Assembly: GCF_009909195.1 (NCBI RefSeq) | Contig: NZ_JAAAMU010000002.1 | Coordinates: 248,001 to 312,000, forward strand | Direction: 5' to 3' | DNA length: 64,000 bases | Source of the DNA: Paenibacillus sacheonensis | GTDB lineage: Bacteria; Bacillota; Bacilli; Paenibacillales; Paenibacillaceae | Part shown: one piece after another, positions 17,910-26,411 of the stretch | How the letters are laid out: each line of letters starts with the position of its first letter | How positions within the stretch are numbered: position 1 is the first letter of the stretch | Translations under genes and position numbers: made by a program | Notes under the pieces: generated by a model | What the model was told of the DNA's origin: nothing | Database searches by the model: none | The model's input: only the letters and a program-made list of their open reading frames with translations

Positions 17910-18848
17910 ATGGCAGATAAGCATCCAGCAGCGAACGCGGCTAAGCACGTACATCTCGTTCAAGTGCCCTTCGGTCTAGGAGCGGGCAGGCCAGGCAACG
18001 AGGCAGGACCGGAATCGATGATGCAGGCAGGTCTGCTTCGGCAGCTGCGCAAGACCGCTTACGAAGTCGCCGGGGAATCGAAAGTAACGGGCTTATTCCA
18101 GCGCTCCCATTCGCCGTCCAAGGATGGGCACGTCAGGCATTTGCCCGAGGTCGTGGAGATGGGCGGCCGCGTGGCGGATCTCGTCTCGCAGGCCGTCGGC
18201 CGCGGCGAGCTGCCGCTCGTGCTGGGAGGCGATCGCAGCGTCACGATCGGCGCGTTAGCCGGTCTCGCCGGGCAGGCCGGGAAGCGATACGGCGTTATTT
18301 ACTTCGATGCGCACGCCGGCTTCCATACGGAAGCTAACAGCCCGTCCGGCAGCATCGGGGGCATGTCGCTTGCGGTGGCGCTCGGCTATGCAAAGCTGAG
18401 CTTGTCGGAGATGACGGGAGGCGAAGAGAGCCGCGCGATCGACAAGCGCAGCGTCGTGTTGATCGGCGTGCGCGACGTCGAGCCGGAAGAGCGCGAGCTG
18501 ATATTGGCGGAAGGCATTACGGTATTCACGATGCACGAAATCGACCGGATGGGCGTCGAAGCGGTCATGCGCCGGGCGCTCGAAATCGCGGGCGACGGCA
18601 CGGACGGCATTCACGTCAGCTTCTCCGCGGATTGCTTGGATCCGCTTGAAGCGCCCGGCGTCGGCATGCAGGTCCCGGGCGGCTTGACCTACCGGGAAGC
18701 GCATTTTGCCTGCGAGCTGATCGCGGAATCCGGGCGCGTCTCGTCCATCGACATGGTAGAGGTGAATGCCATGCTGGACGACAGCAGGCGCACGGCACGT
18801 CTCGCGATCGGGCTCATCGCATCGCTTCTGGGCAAGCGGATTCTGTAA
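17910..18848 (+). CDS. Arginase-fold paralogue with degenerate metal site
   Basis: A 312-residue ureohydrolase-superfamily protein, clearly homologous to the arginase at 15702 along its whole length. Three of six expected Mn ligands are changed: GGDRS has Arg109 for His, FDAHAGFHT has Gly137 for Asp, and SFSADCLDP has Ser239 for Asp. Asp133, His135 and Asp241 remain. The fold motifs GGLTYREAHFACEL and VEVNAMLDD are intact, so this is not random decay. The reading frame is full length and the protein probably does not hydrolyse arginine. It could regulate or assemble with the true arginase. Start at 17910 after GGAAGGTGG. Confidence 0.88.
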   Translation: MADKHPAANAAKHVHLVQVPFGLGAGRPGNEAGPESMMQAGLLRQLRKTAYEVAGESKVTGLFQRSHSPSKDGHVRHLPEVVEMGGRVADLVSQAVGRGELPLVLGGDRSVTIGALAGLAGQAGKRYGVIYFDAHAGFHTEANSPSGSIGGMSLAVALGYAKLSLSEMTGGEESRAIDKRSVVLIGVRDVEPEERELILAEGITVFTMHEIDRMGVEAVMRRALEIAGDGTDGIHVSFSADCLDPLEAPGVGMQVPGGLTYREAHFACELIAESGRVSSIDMVEVNAMLDDSRRTARLAIGLIASLLGKRIL

Positions 18849-18930
18849 TCGGCCATGCGTGAATACGGTTATGAAGACAGCGGCGAAGACGCAGCAATGA
18901 ACGATCATGATCAATGAATCAGTCCCGATA

Positions 18931-18981
18931 ACAGCCGCCTTATGTTCCGCCATCCACCGATCGCGAGCTGCGGGCGGCTGT
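18931..18981 (+). terminator. Long-loop hairpin after the arginase operon
   Basis: ACAGCCGCC (18931-18939) and GGCGGCTGT (18973-18981) pair perfectly around a 33-base loop. There is no clear T run, so termination is uncertain. The rest of the roughly 310-base gap before the PRODH gene holds the promoter and palindromes listed next. Confidence 0.4.
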
Positions 18982-19079
18982 TGCTATTCTCCTCTCGTCC
19001 GCAATCGATTCCCGCCCAATATTGAACCTTATTCTAGGTCCCCGCATCTATGTAATCGTATGGCGTTCTCATTGGATGA

Positions 19080-19125
19080 TTGTTCATTTTCTTGAACAAA
19101 TTGTATAATATATTCAGACAATTTG
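19080..19125 (+). promoter_or_regulatory. Proline dehydrogenase promoter with two overlapping palindromes
   Basis: TTGTTC (19080-19085) and TATAAT (19104-19109) form a promoter with an 18-base spacer. A perfect 7-base inverted repeat TTGTTCA-N6-TGAACAA covers 19080-19099. A perfect 8-base inverted repeat CAAATTGT-N13-ACAATTTG covers 19097-19125 and brackets the -10. Confidence 0.7.
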
Positions 19126-19158
19126 TTTTCAAGGCACAAATTGCGGGAGGCATTCGAT

Positions 19159-20073
19159 ATGGAACTGCTCCTGAAAGGCGTGTTTCAAGCACTCGGCAAA
19201 AGCACCTTCGCGCACCGCATGGCAAAGAAATACGGCCTTCGCCTCGGCGCTGCGCGATTCGTTGCAGGCGAAACGATCCGCCAATCGATCGATGCCGTCG
19301 GCAGGCTGAACGCGGACGGCAGGATGGCGACGCTCGATCATCTGGGCGAATTCGTCACTAGCGGGGAAGAGGCCGAGCGTTCGGCGGACATGTGTTTGCA
19401 GACGCTCGACGCCATCGCGGAGTCGGGCGTGCTGTCGAATCTGTCGCTGAAGCTCTCTTCGCTCGGGCTCGATATCGATCGCGAACTTTGCGCGCGGAAC
19501 ATGAAGCGGATTCTGGATCGCGCGCGCGAGCACGGTAATTTCGTCCGCATCGACATGGAGGATTCGGCGCACTGTCAGCCTGCGCTCGATATTTACCGGT
19601 CGCTTCGCCGCGAATACGACAATGTGGGCATCGTCCTGCAAGCGTATTTGTTCCGAACGGAGGAGGACGTGAAGGAGATGCATGCGCTGAAGGCCAATCT
19701 ACGGCTTGTCAAAGGCGCTTACAAAGAACCGCCCGGCATCGCTTTCGCGTCGAAGAAGGACGTGGACGACAATTTGAAGCGCATCATCTGCCTGCATCTC
19801 TTGAACGGCAATTACACAGCAGTCGCGAGTCACGACGAAGCGATCATCGACTATACGAAGCGGCTCGTGAGCGAAGAAGGCATAAGCCGAGAGGCGTTCG
19901 AGTTCCAAATGCTGTACGGCATCTGCGAAGACTTGCAAAAGCGGCTCGTCCGGGAGGGTTACCGCGTTCGTATCTATGTACCGTTCGGCATCGATTGGTT
20001 CGGTTACTTCATGCGGCGCTTGGCCGAGCGGCCCGCCAACGTTTGGTTCGTCCTGAGAAACCTGCTGAACTAA
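19159..20073 (+). CDS. Proline dehydrogenase (PutB/FadM type)
   Basis: FAD-dependent enzyme that oxidises proline to pyrroline-5-carboxylate, 304 residues, monofunctional. Visible family segments: NLSLKLSSLGLDID, FVRIDMEDS, VGIVLQAYL, LRLVKGAYKEP and RIYVPFGIDWFGYFMRRLAERP near the C-terminus. The ATG at 19159 is 8 bases after GGGAGG. The P5C dehydrogenase gene follows after 26 bases, giving a complete proline-to-glutamate operon that also drains semialdehyde from ornithine. Confidence 0.95.
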   Translation: MELLLKGVFQALGKSTFAHRMAKKYGLRLGAARFVAGETIRQSIDAVGRLNADGRMATLDHLGEFVTSGEEAERSADMCLQTLDAIAESGVLSNLSLKLSSLGLDIDRELCARNMKRILDRAREHGNFVRIDMEDSAHCQPALDIYRSLRREYDNVGIVLQAYLFRTEEDVKEMHALKANLRLVKGAYKEPPGIAFASKKDVDDNLKRIICLHLLNGNYTAVASHDEAIIDYTKRLVSEEGISREAFEFQMLYGICEDLQKRLVREGYRVRIYVPFGIDWFGYFMRRLAERPANVWFVLRNLLN

Positions 20074-20099
20074 GCCCCATCCGGGAGAGGAGAATGGCC

Positions 20100-21674
20100 A
20101 TGACGACAATTCCTTTCAATGAGATGAAGCCTTACGCGAATGAACCGTTCACCGATTTCAGCCTGGCAGAGAACAAAGCGGCGATGGAAGCTGCCATCGC
20201 GAAAGCGAAATCCGAATTCGGCCGCGCCTACCCGCTCAAGATCGGCGGTCAAATGATCGAGACCGAAGCGAAAATCACGTCCATCAATCCGGGCAACGTT
20301 ACCGAGGTCATCGGCTTGGTCAGCCGTGCGAACCAAGAATTGGCGGAGCAGGCCATGCAGGCGGCTTTGAACGCGTTCGAAACCTGGAGCAAGGTCCCGG
20401 CCAGCCAAAGGGCGGGCTATCTGTTCAAGGCGGCGAAGCTGATGCGCGAGCGCAAGCATGAATTCTCCGCGCTGATGCTGCTGGAGTCCGGCAAGAATTA
20501 CGCGGAGGCTGACGTGGATACGGCGGAGGCCATCGATTTCTTGGAATTCTACGGGCGCGAGATGCTTCGTCTGAGCGCCATCAACGAGACGCAGCCGCTG
20601 GCGTCGATCCCGGGCGAGGTCAATCGTTTGACTTATACGCCGCTCGGCGTCGGCGTTATTATTCCGCCGTGGAATTTTCCGCTCGCGATCTGCGTCGGCA
20701 TGACGGCTGCCGCAGTCGTATCGGGCAATACCGTGCTGCTCAAGCCGGCCTCGACGACGCCGGTCATCGCGCATCAATTCGTCGCGCTGATGGAGGAAGC
20801 CGGGCTGCCCGCCGGGGTCATCAACTACATTCCGGGCAGCGGCGCGGAAATCGGAGATTACCTGACGGCGCATCCGAAGACGCGATTCGTCAGCTTCACG
20901 GGCTCCAAGGAGGTCGGCCTGCGCATCAATAAGCTCGCCGCGGAGACGGCGCCGGGTCAAATCTGGATCAAGCGCGTCATCGCGGAGATGGGCGGCAAGG
21001 ACGGGATCGTCGTCGACGAGACGGCCGATCTCGAGGCGGCAGCCGCGGCGATCGTCGCTTCCGCTTTCGGCTTCCAGGGTCAGAAGTGCTCGGCCGGTTC
21101 GCGCGCGATTATCGTCCAAGAGGTGTACGACGAGGTCGCCGGATACGTCGTGGCGCTGGCCGAGAAGCTTCAGATCGGCTTGCCGGAGCTGAATTGCGCC
21201 GTCGGTCCCGTGATCGATCAAATCTCCTATGCACGCATTCTGGACTATATCGATGTGGGCAGGGAGGAAGGCGCGCTGCTCATAGGCGGTGCCAAAGCCT
21301 CGGGGAACGGCTACTACATTCAACCGACCATCTTCGGCGAGGTCGATCCCAAGGCGCGCATCATGCAGGAGGAAATATTCGGACCCGTGCTCGCGCTGGC
21401 CAAAGCGAAGGACTGGCGCGATGCGATCGCCATCTTCAACGACACGGAATACGGGTTGACGGGATCGTTCTTCTCCACCGACGAAGACCGGATCGCGGAA
21501 GCGTTGGATACGATCCACTGCGGCAACCTGTACGTCAACCGCAAATGCACCGGCGCGCTCGTCGGGGTGCATCCGTTCGGCGGCTTCAACATGTCGGGCA
21601 CGGACTCCAAAGCCGGCGGACCCGATTACCTGCTGCTGTTCACGCAAGCGAAGCTTACTTCCCGCAAGGTCTAA
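20100..21674 (+). CDS. rocA: L-glutamate gamma-semialdehyde dehydrogenase
   Basis: Also called 1-pyrroline-5-carboxylate dehydrogenase; oxidises glutamate semialdehyde to glutamate with NAD. 524 residues. Catalytic Glu296 in AEMGGKDG and catalytic Cys330 in GFQGQKCSAGSRAI are both present, with PPWNFPLAI and TGSKEVGLRI as further aldehyde dehydrogenase landmarks. The ATG at 20100 is 7-8 bases from GAGAGGAG and is preferred over the ATG at 20094. The gene could be called rocA or putC. Confidence 0.95.
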   Translation: MTTIPFNEMKPYANEPFTDFSLAENKAAMEAAIAKAKSEFGRAYPLKIGGQMIETEAKITSINPGNVTEVIGLVSRANQELAEQAMQAALNAFETWSKVPASQRAGYLFKAAKLMRERKHEFSALMLLESGKNYAEADVDTAEAIDFLEFYGREMLRLSAINETQPLASIPGEVNRLTYTPLGVGVIIPPWNFPLAICVGMTAAAVVSGNTVLLKPASTTPVIAHQFVALMEEAGLPAGVINYIPGSGAEIGDYLTAHPKTRFVSFTGSKEVGLRINKLAAETAPGQIWIKRVIAEMGGKDGIVVDETADLEAAAAAIVASAFGFQGQKCSAGSRAIIVQEVYDEVAGYVVALAEKLQIGLPELNCAVGPVIDQISYARILDYIDVGREEGALLIGGAKASGNGYYIQPTIFGEVDPKARIMQEEIFGPVLALAKAKDWRDAIAIFNDTEYGLTGSFFSTDEDRIAEALDTIHCGNLYVNRKCTGALVGVHPFGGFNMSGTDSKAGGPDYLLLFTQAKLTSRKV

Positions 21675-21685
21675 TAGCATGCTGC

Positions 21686-21715
21686 GGTCCTCTGCCTTCT
21701 TCGGGGCAGGGGACC
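21686..21715 (+). terminator. Hairpin after the proline operon
   Basis: GGTCCTCTGCC and GGCAGGGGACC pair over 11 bases with one wobble around TTCTTCGG. No T run follows, so its role as a terminator is uncertain. Confidence 0.45.
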
Positions 21716-21738
21716 AATGCGTAAGAAGGAACAGGTAC

Positions 21739-21850
21739 GAAGCATGAAGCATGAAGCATGAAGCATGAAGCACGAATCATGAAGCATGGATCATGAAGCA
21801 TGAATTATGAAGCATGGATCATGAAGCATGCAGTATAAAGCATGAATTAT
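21739..21850. repeat. 16-unit heptanucleotide tandem repeat
   Basis: Sixteen consecutive 7-base units in strict register fill 112 bases. GAAGCAT is the commonest form, with variants GAATCAT, GGATCAT, GAATTAT and GCAGTAT. The left end is nearly pure, and variants accumulate to the right in an alternating GAAGCAT/other pattern. It occupies the otherwise gene-free 379-base gap between the proline operon and malic enzyme. Confidence 0.9.
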
Positions 21851-22053
21851 GAACTGCAGGTCCGTCGCGCATGATTATGGCCTTGATTGGCTATGATGGA
21901 ATCTATCTGGCAATGCCGCCTAACCTGAACCTGATTGCGTCCGAACGGGAAAGGGTACTACATAATCGAAGAGCCGGGCAGCTTTGGTGCCGGTGAGAGG
22001 CTTGGACAATAACGGGCGGAACGTACGTCCGGAGGAGAGGCTGTGAGCTTACA

Positions 22054-23457
22054 ATGGCGCAAACGAGCATCATTTTTCGGCTGGAGCTGGACCATAAGAA
22101 AGTAAGCTTCGGCGACGTGGCGGCGACGATCAGCAAGGCCGGGGGAGACATTACGTCGATCGACGTCATTCGCCCGGGATCCGATACGTCGACTAGAGAC
22201 ATTACGGTCGATCTTCAGGACAACAAGGAAACAGCCGTCGTCGAGGCGCTTCGGGCGCTTGACGGCATCAAGGTCGTCAACGTATCCGACCGCACGTTCC
22301 TCGTCCATCTCGGGGGCAAAATCACCATTCAGCCGACGCTGCCGATCAAGAACCGGGACGACTTGTCCAAAGTGTACACGCCGGGCGTCGCCAAAGTATG
22401 CCGAGCGATCGCGGAGGACCCGGGCAAGGCGTATTCGCTGACCATCAAGCGCAATACGGTCGCCGTCGTGACGGACGGAACTGCCGTGCTCGGTCTCGGA
22501 GATATCGGACCGCATGCCGCGGCGCCGGTCATGGAGGGGAAGGCGATGCTGTTCAAGCAGCTCGCCGGCGTGGACGCGTTCCCCATCTGTCTCGACACGA
22601 AGGACACGGAAGAGATCATCCGGACGATCAAGACGATCAGCCCGATTTTTGGCGGCATTAATTTAGAGGATATCGGCTCTCCGCGCTGCTTCGAGATCGA
22701 ACGGCGGCTGGCGGCCGAATTGGACATCCCCGTCTTCCACGACGATCAGCACGGCACCGCGGTCGTCACGATCGCCGGCCTGATCAACGCACTCAAGGTC
22801 GTCGGCAAGCGGATGGAGAACATTCGCGTCGTCGTGAACGGCATCGGGGCGGCAGGCGTGTCGATCTGCAAAATGCTGCTCGGCGCCGGCGTAAGGCATC
22901 TCGTCCCGATCGATCGGGAGGGAGCCCTCGTGCGCGGTCAATCGTACCCGTATCCGATGTGGCAGTGGCTGGCGGAACAGCCGCAGGTCGAAGCCAACGC
23001 CGGGACGCTCAAGGAACTCATCGCGGACGCCGACGTCTTCATCGGCGTCTCGCGGGCGCGCGTGCTGAACGAAGAGGACGTCAAAAGGATGAAGCCCGGC
23101 GCGATCGTGTTCGCCATGGCGAATCCCGAGCCGGAGATTTCGCCGGAGGAAGCGCTGCCGCATGTGGCCGTCTTCGCGACGGGGAGGAGCGATTACCCGA
23201 ATCAAATCAACAACGTGCTCGTCTTTCCGGGGTTGTTCCGAGGGGCGTTGGACTGCCGCGCCAGGCATATCAACGAGCCGATGAAGCTTGCGGCCGCGCG
23301 CGCCATCGCCTCCGTCGTAACGCCCGACGAACTCAATGAGCTGTACATCATCCCGAGCATTTTTAACGAGAAGGTCGTTACGCTCGTGAGGAAAGCCGTC
23401 ATCGAAGCCGCAATCCTGACGAATTCCGCGCGCCGGACGCCGCCGGACTTCAGGTAA
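22054..23457 (+). CDS. NAD(P)-dependent malic enzyme with N-terminal ACT-like domain
   Basis: Decarboxylates malate to pyruvate; 467 residues. Residues 1-80 resemble an ACT-like regulatory domain (IIFRLELDHKKVSFGDVAATI). The catalytic part has YTPGVAKVC, TDGTAVLGLGDIGP, GINLEDIGSP and VFHDDQHGTAVV, then a Rossmann motif VVNGIGAAGV. The ATG is about 14 bases after GGAGGAGAGG. It stands alone, closed by a bidirectional terminator. It would provide pyruvate and NAD(P)H when amino acids are burned through the TCA cycle, which suits its neighbours. Confidence 0.94.
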   Translation: MAQTSIIFRLELDHKKVSFGDVAATISKAGGDITSIDVIRPGSDTSTRDITVDLQDNKETAVVEALRALDGIKVVNVSDRTFLVHLGGKITIQPTLPIKNRDDLSKVYTPGVAKVCRAIAEDPGKAYSLTIKRNTVAVVTDGTAVLGLGDIGPHAAAPVMEGKAMLFKQLAGVDAFPICLDTKDTEEIIRTIKTISPIFGGINLEDIGSPRCFEIERRLAAELDIPVFHDDQHGTAVVTIAGLINALKVVGKRMENIRVVVNGIGAAGVSICKMLLGAGVRHLVPIDREGALVRGQSYPYPMWQWLAEQPQVEANAGTLKELIADADVFIGVSRARVLNEEDVKRMKPGAIVFAMANPEPEISPEEALPHVAVFATGRSDYPNQINNVLVFPGLFRGALDCRARHINEPMKLAAARAIASVVTPDELNELYIIPSIFNEKVVTLVRKAVIEAAILTNSARRTPPDFR

Positions 23458-23516
23458 CCGCGCAGCATCAGCATAGCTGCCTCAATCATCGCCATAACGA
23501 TAACGCAAGATAGAAG

Positions 23517-23561
23517 AAAGGCCGTCATCCCCATCCGTGAGAAGGGGGTGGCGGCCTTTTC
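23517..23561. terminator. Bidirectional terminator between convergent genes
   Basis: AAAGGCCGTCATCCCC and GGGGGTGGCGGCCTTTT pair around ATCCGTGAGAA. T-rich ends on both strands serve malic enzyme (plus) and the small gene at 23582-23728 (minus). Confidence 0.85.
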
Positions 23562-23581
23562 TGCGTGCCAAGAGCCGGATG

Positions 23582-23728
23582 CTAGCCAGTCGACGGACTA
23601 TTCGGCACATGGCCTTTCTGATTGCGATTACGGTCCGTGGAGGCTGCGACGTCGTTCTCAGCTTGACTGTCCTTTGCCCGCATGCCCTTCATCTTTCCGG
23701 GAATCCCTTGATTCTCATGGCGCCCCAT
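23582..23728 (-). CDS. Small hydrophilic protein, possible spore protein
   Basis: A 48-residue minus-strand frame with a strong ribosome binding site: GGAGGG ends 6 bases before the ATG. It encodes a Gly/Asn/Gln/Lys-rich soluble peptide beginning MGRHENQGIPGKMKG and ending PNSPSTG. It uses the minus arm of the terminator at 23517. Size and composition resemble minor small acid-soluble spore proteins, but I cannot match a named one. The same interval has a competing plus-strand frame with no good start signal. Confidence 0.55.
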   Translation of the reverse strand: MGRHENQGIPGKMKGMRAKDSQAENDVAASTDRNRNQKGHVPNSPSTG

Positions 23729-23929
23729 GTCGATCCCTCCTTACGCTGCCTAAATTAACCCGCATGCGATCGATGCAGGCCTCCTTAGACTGCCCTAGGA
23801 CATGGAGACGGCATGCAATTGGGAGCCAAAACCGCCAAAACGGTCCAAATCGGAGAATCCTTTGTCCCGATCAGCCATGAAACGAAGCGTTTTGACGGCT
23901 ATGATGGGGATAGTAAGCGTTTTCTCATG

Positions 23930-23972
23930 GATGAAACGTTCACTGCAGCCATGAAATGACATCCGTTTCATC
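23930..23972. promoter_or_regulatory. GATGAAACG inverted repeat upstream of the sugar cluster
   Basis: GATGAAACG (23930-23938) and CGTTTCATC (23964-23972) are perfect 9-base arms 25 bases apart, ending 34 bases before the first oxidoreductase ATG. Further AAACG/CGTTT elements occur at 23880-23925. Candidate operator for the downstream cluster. Confidence 0.45.
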
Positions 23973-24006
23973 TCTTGTAAGCCAAAATTGATGGTGGAGG
24001 CTGAAT

Positions 24007-25071
24007 ATGAACGATACGATCGGCGTTGGAATTTTGGGCTTTGCTCATGGCCATGTCAACGCCTATTGCGAGGAATGGAAGCAGGCGGATCTGGGCGTGC
24101 GCGTCGTCGCAGGCTGGGATCACGCTCCGGAAAGGCTTGAAGCTGCCGTCAATGCTTACGGGTTAGAAGGCTGCGACAGCGCGGAGACGCTGCTCGCGCG
24201 GGAAGACGTGCAGGCCGTCGTCATCGCCTCGGAAACGTCAAGGCATGCAGACCTGGTACAGCTCGCGGCAGCGGCCGGCAAGGCGATCATCCTGCAGAAG
24301 CCGATTGCGCTGACCATGGCCGAAGCGGACAAGATCGTCGCCGCCGTCGAGCGGCACGGCGTGCCGTTCACGCTCGCCTGGCAGATGCGGGTCGACCCGC
24401 AGAACGTTCAAATGAAAGCATGGCTGCAGGGCGGCGAGCTTGGCCAAGTGTTCATGGTTCGGCGGCGCCACGGCTTGAACGCCGGGCTGAATGCCGACTT
24501 CGCGAACACCTGGCACGTCGATCCGGCCAGCAACCGGGATATTTGGGCGGACGACAGCTCGCATCCCGCCGATTTTATCCATTGGCTGCTGGGAGAGCCG
24601 GAGAGCGTAACCGCGGAGCTTGCATCGCTCTTCAATCCGCGTATTCCCAACGATAACGGCATTGCGATTTATAGATATGCGGCTGGACCGATCGCCGAGG
24701 TGAGCTGCTCCTTCACTTGCCACGCGATTCAGAACACGACGGAAATCATCGGAGAGCGCGGAACGATCGTTCAGAATTACGGCGACGCTCCGAGCGCGAA
24801 CGCGCCAAGGCCGGACGCCGGCGCGGGTCTTCGCCGGTTTGACGCGGCGGCGAATGCCTGGGTGGACAGCGATATCGCGTCTCCGCCGAACCATTACGAG
24901 CGGATTCGCGGACTGGCCGTGCCGCTGGCTGCCTTCCTGCGAGGAGAACGCGAGCCGCTCGCTACGGCGGAGGAAGGACGTACATCGCTGCGCATGGTGC
25001 TGGCAACCTACGTTTCGTCGAGGGAAGGCCGGCGCGTGTCGCTGAACGATCCAGCCGTCAACGACGTCTAG
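24007..25071 (+). CDS. Gfo/Idh/MocA family oxidoreductase (first of cluster)
   Basis: A 354-residue NAD(P)-dependent sugar-type dehydrogenase. The N-terminal Rossmann strand reads VGILGFAHGHVNAY, an unusual variant with His-rich turn. ILQKPIALTMAEAD carries the conserved EKP-type Lys as QKP. The C-terminal half is the alpha/beta dimerisation domain with WHVDPASNRDIWADDSSHPADFIHW. It opens the co-oriented cluster 24-34 kb, 70 bases before a second family member. Substrate unknown. Confidence 0.88.
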   Translation: MNDTIGVGILGFAHGHVNAYCEEWKQADLGVRVVAGWDHAPERLEAAVNAYGLEGCDSAETLLAREDVQAVVIASETSRHADLVQLAAAAGKAIILQKPIALTMAEADKIVAAVERHGVPFTLAWQMRVDPQNVQMKAWLQGGELGQVFMVRRRHGLNAGLNADFANTWHVDPASNRDIWADDSSHPADFIHWLLGEPESVTAELASLFNPRIPNDNGIAIYRYAAGPIAEVSCSFTCHAIQNTTEIIGERGTIVQNYGDAPSANAPRPDAGAGLRRFDAAANAWVDSDIASPPNHYERIRGLAVPLAAFLRGEREPLATAEEGRTSLRMVLATYVSSREGRRVSLNDPAVNDV

Positions 25072-25141
25072 TCGAGATGGGGTTTGAATAACCGCTAGAT
25101 CCACATAGCTTCGCCAAAATACGTATTCGGGAGTGATACTC

Positions 25142-26248
25142 GTGGCAGTAAAGATCGGGTTGGTCGGTTTGAACGGAATCGGGAATTTGCATGCAGCCTG
25201 CTATCAGGAAGAAGAATTGGCGGATTTGGTCGCCGTTTGCGACGTCGTCAAGGAACGCGCGGACGCGACCGCGGAGAAATACGGCGTGAAGGCGTATTAC
25301 AGCCTGAAAGACATGATCGAGAACGAGCCCGACATCGAAGTCATCGATATCACGACGGGCGGAATCGATAACGGCAGCTGGCATTTCGAGCCGGCAATGG
25401 AAGCCATCAGCTACGGCAAGCACGTGCTCGTCGAGAAGCCGCTCTGCCATGACATCCGCGAAGCGAGAGAGCTGGTCGCTTTCGCCGAGAAGAAGAAAGT
25501 GTACCTCGGCTGCAACCTGAACCATTATTTCACCGAGCCGGCGGCGAAAGCGAAGCAGTACGTCGACAACGGCGAGATCGGCGAGCTGGTGTACTGTTTG
25601 GCCAAGATGGGCTTTAACGGCGGCGAGGCGAACTACGGCTTGGCCGGCAGCCCGAAAGTGAAAGGCCATCCATACTTCCATATGAAAGCCTTCCTGACGC
25701 ATCCGTTCAGCGTCATGCGCCACTTCTGCGGCGACATCACGCATATCCAAACGTTCTCCGACCGTCCGGGCTTCCGCCGCAACGCGGGCGACGTGATGGC
25801 CTCGATCAACAGCATCCACATGCGTTTCGCCAATGGCGGTGTCGGTTACCTGCTGAGCCAGCGCGGCGATGCCGTATACGGCCTCGGCGGCTGGTGGAGC
25901 CTCGAGATGGCGGGCTCCAAGGGCACGTTCTGCATCGAGAACTGCGTGGAGAAAGTGTCGTACTGGAAAGCGGAGAAAGGCGTGCCGGCGATCAGCACGC
26001 CGATCGTGCCGGAAGTCACGGACTATGGCACGACGAACTTCGACCGCACGTTCAACAATCGCCTTCACGCGTTCCTGGAAGACGTATCCGCGAAAGTGCC
26101 GTTCGAGCAGCTGCGCGCCAACGGCCGCGATGCGCTTGCCGTTCTGGAGTACACGTTCGCGGTCATCGAATCGTACGAACGCGGCGGGGAGCTGGTTCGC
26201 CCGAATCCGCTGCCTCCGCTTCACGGCGATCCTATGACCATGAGATAA
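25142..26248 (+). CDS. Gfo/Idh/MocA family oxidoreductase (second of cluster)
   Basis: A 368-residue dehydrogenase starting at GTG 25142, 9 bases after GGAG. Rossmann motif GLVGLNGIGNLHAACY, catalytic-type VEKPLCHDI and CNLNHYFTEPA are visible. The internal HMRFANGGVGYL and SQRGDAVYGLGGWWSLEM segments match the alpha/beta domain. It resembles the third family member at 28670 (same LNHxFT and EKP contexts), so the two probably act on related sugars. Confidence 0.9.
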   Translation: MAVKIGLVGLNGIGNLHAACYQEEELADLVAVCDVVKERADATAEKYGVKAYYSLKDMIENEPDIEVIDITTGGIDNGSWHFEPAMEAISYGKHVLVEKPLCHDIREARELVAFAEKKKVYLGCNLNHYFTEPAAKAKQYVDNGEIGELVYCLAKMGFNGGEANYGLAGSPKVKGHPYFHMKAFLTHPFSVMRHFCGDITHIQTFSDRPGFRRNAGDVMASINSIHMRFANGGVGYLLSQRGDAVYGLGGWWSLEMAGSKGTFCIENCVEKVSYWKAEKGVPAISTPIVPEVTDYGTTNFDRTFNNRLHAFLEDVSAKVPFEQLRANGRDALAVLEYTFAVIESYERGGELVRPNPLPPLHGDPMTMR

Positions 26249-26322
26249 CAAGCCGTCATGAGTTAGCTCTGAGCTGACAAGCGAATTTGCCAATATCACA
26301 TGCGCGGAGCAAGTCGCAGCCC

Positions 26323-26331
26323 TGCTATAAT
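26323..26331 (+). promoter_or_regulatory. Extended -10 promoter
   Basis: TGCTATAAT is a perfect extended -10 at 26323-26331, about 80 bases before the isomerase ATG. No convincing -35 is seen. It would let the isomerase-sulfatase part be transcribed separately. Confidence 0.5.
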
Positions 26332-26411
26332 ACGCGCCTTGCTTCGCCTGAGCGGCCTTGCCGAACTGCTTGCTTTCTACTTTTCCCCCACTTATAGGAG
26401 GTTTATCATTC

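Noticed and set aside
16657-18848. Second arginase gene as an agmatinase or formimidoylglutamase
   Set aside because: Those enzymes also need the metal ligands that are missing here, so a renamed hydrolase does not explain the substitutions.
20070-21773. 567-codon minus-strand frame opposite the glutamate-semialdehyde dehydrogenase
   Set aside because: It is the antisense shadow of a well-supported enzyme gene with all catalytic residues; Arg/His/Asp-rich composition is typical of such shadows in high-GC DNA.
21720-21860. CRISPR array at the heptamer repeat
   Set aside because: Units are 7 bases with no spacers and no cas genes nearby.
23813-23959. A 48-codon plus-strand frame ahead of the first oxidoreductase
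   Set aside because: The start signal is weak (GGAGA close to the ATG), composition is not convincing, and the stretch contains the inverted repeat that looks regulatory.
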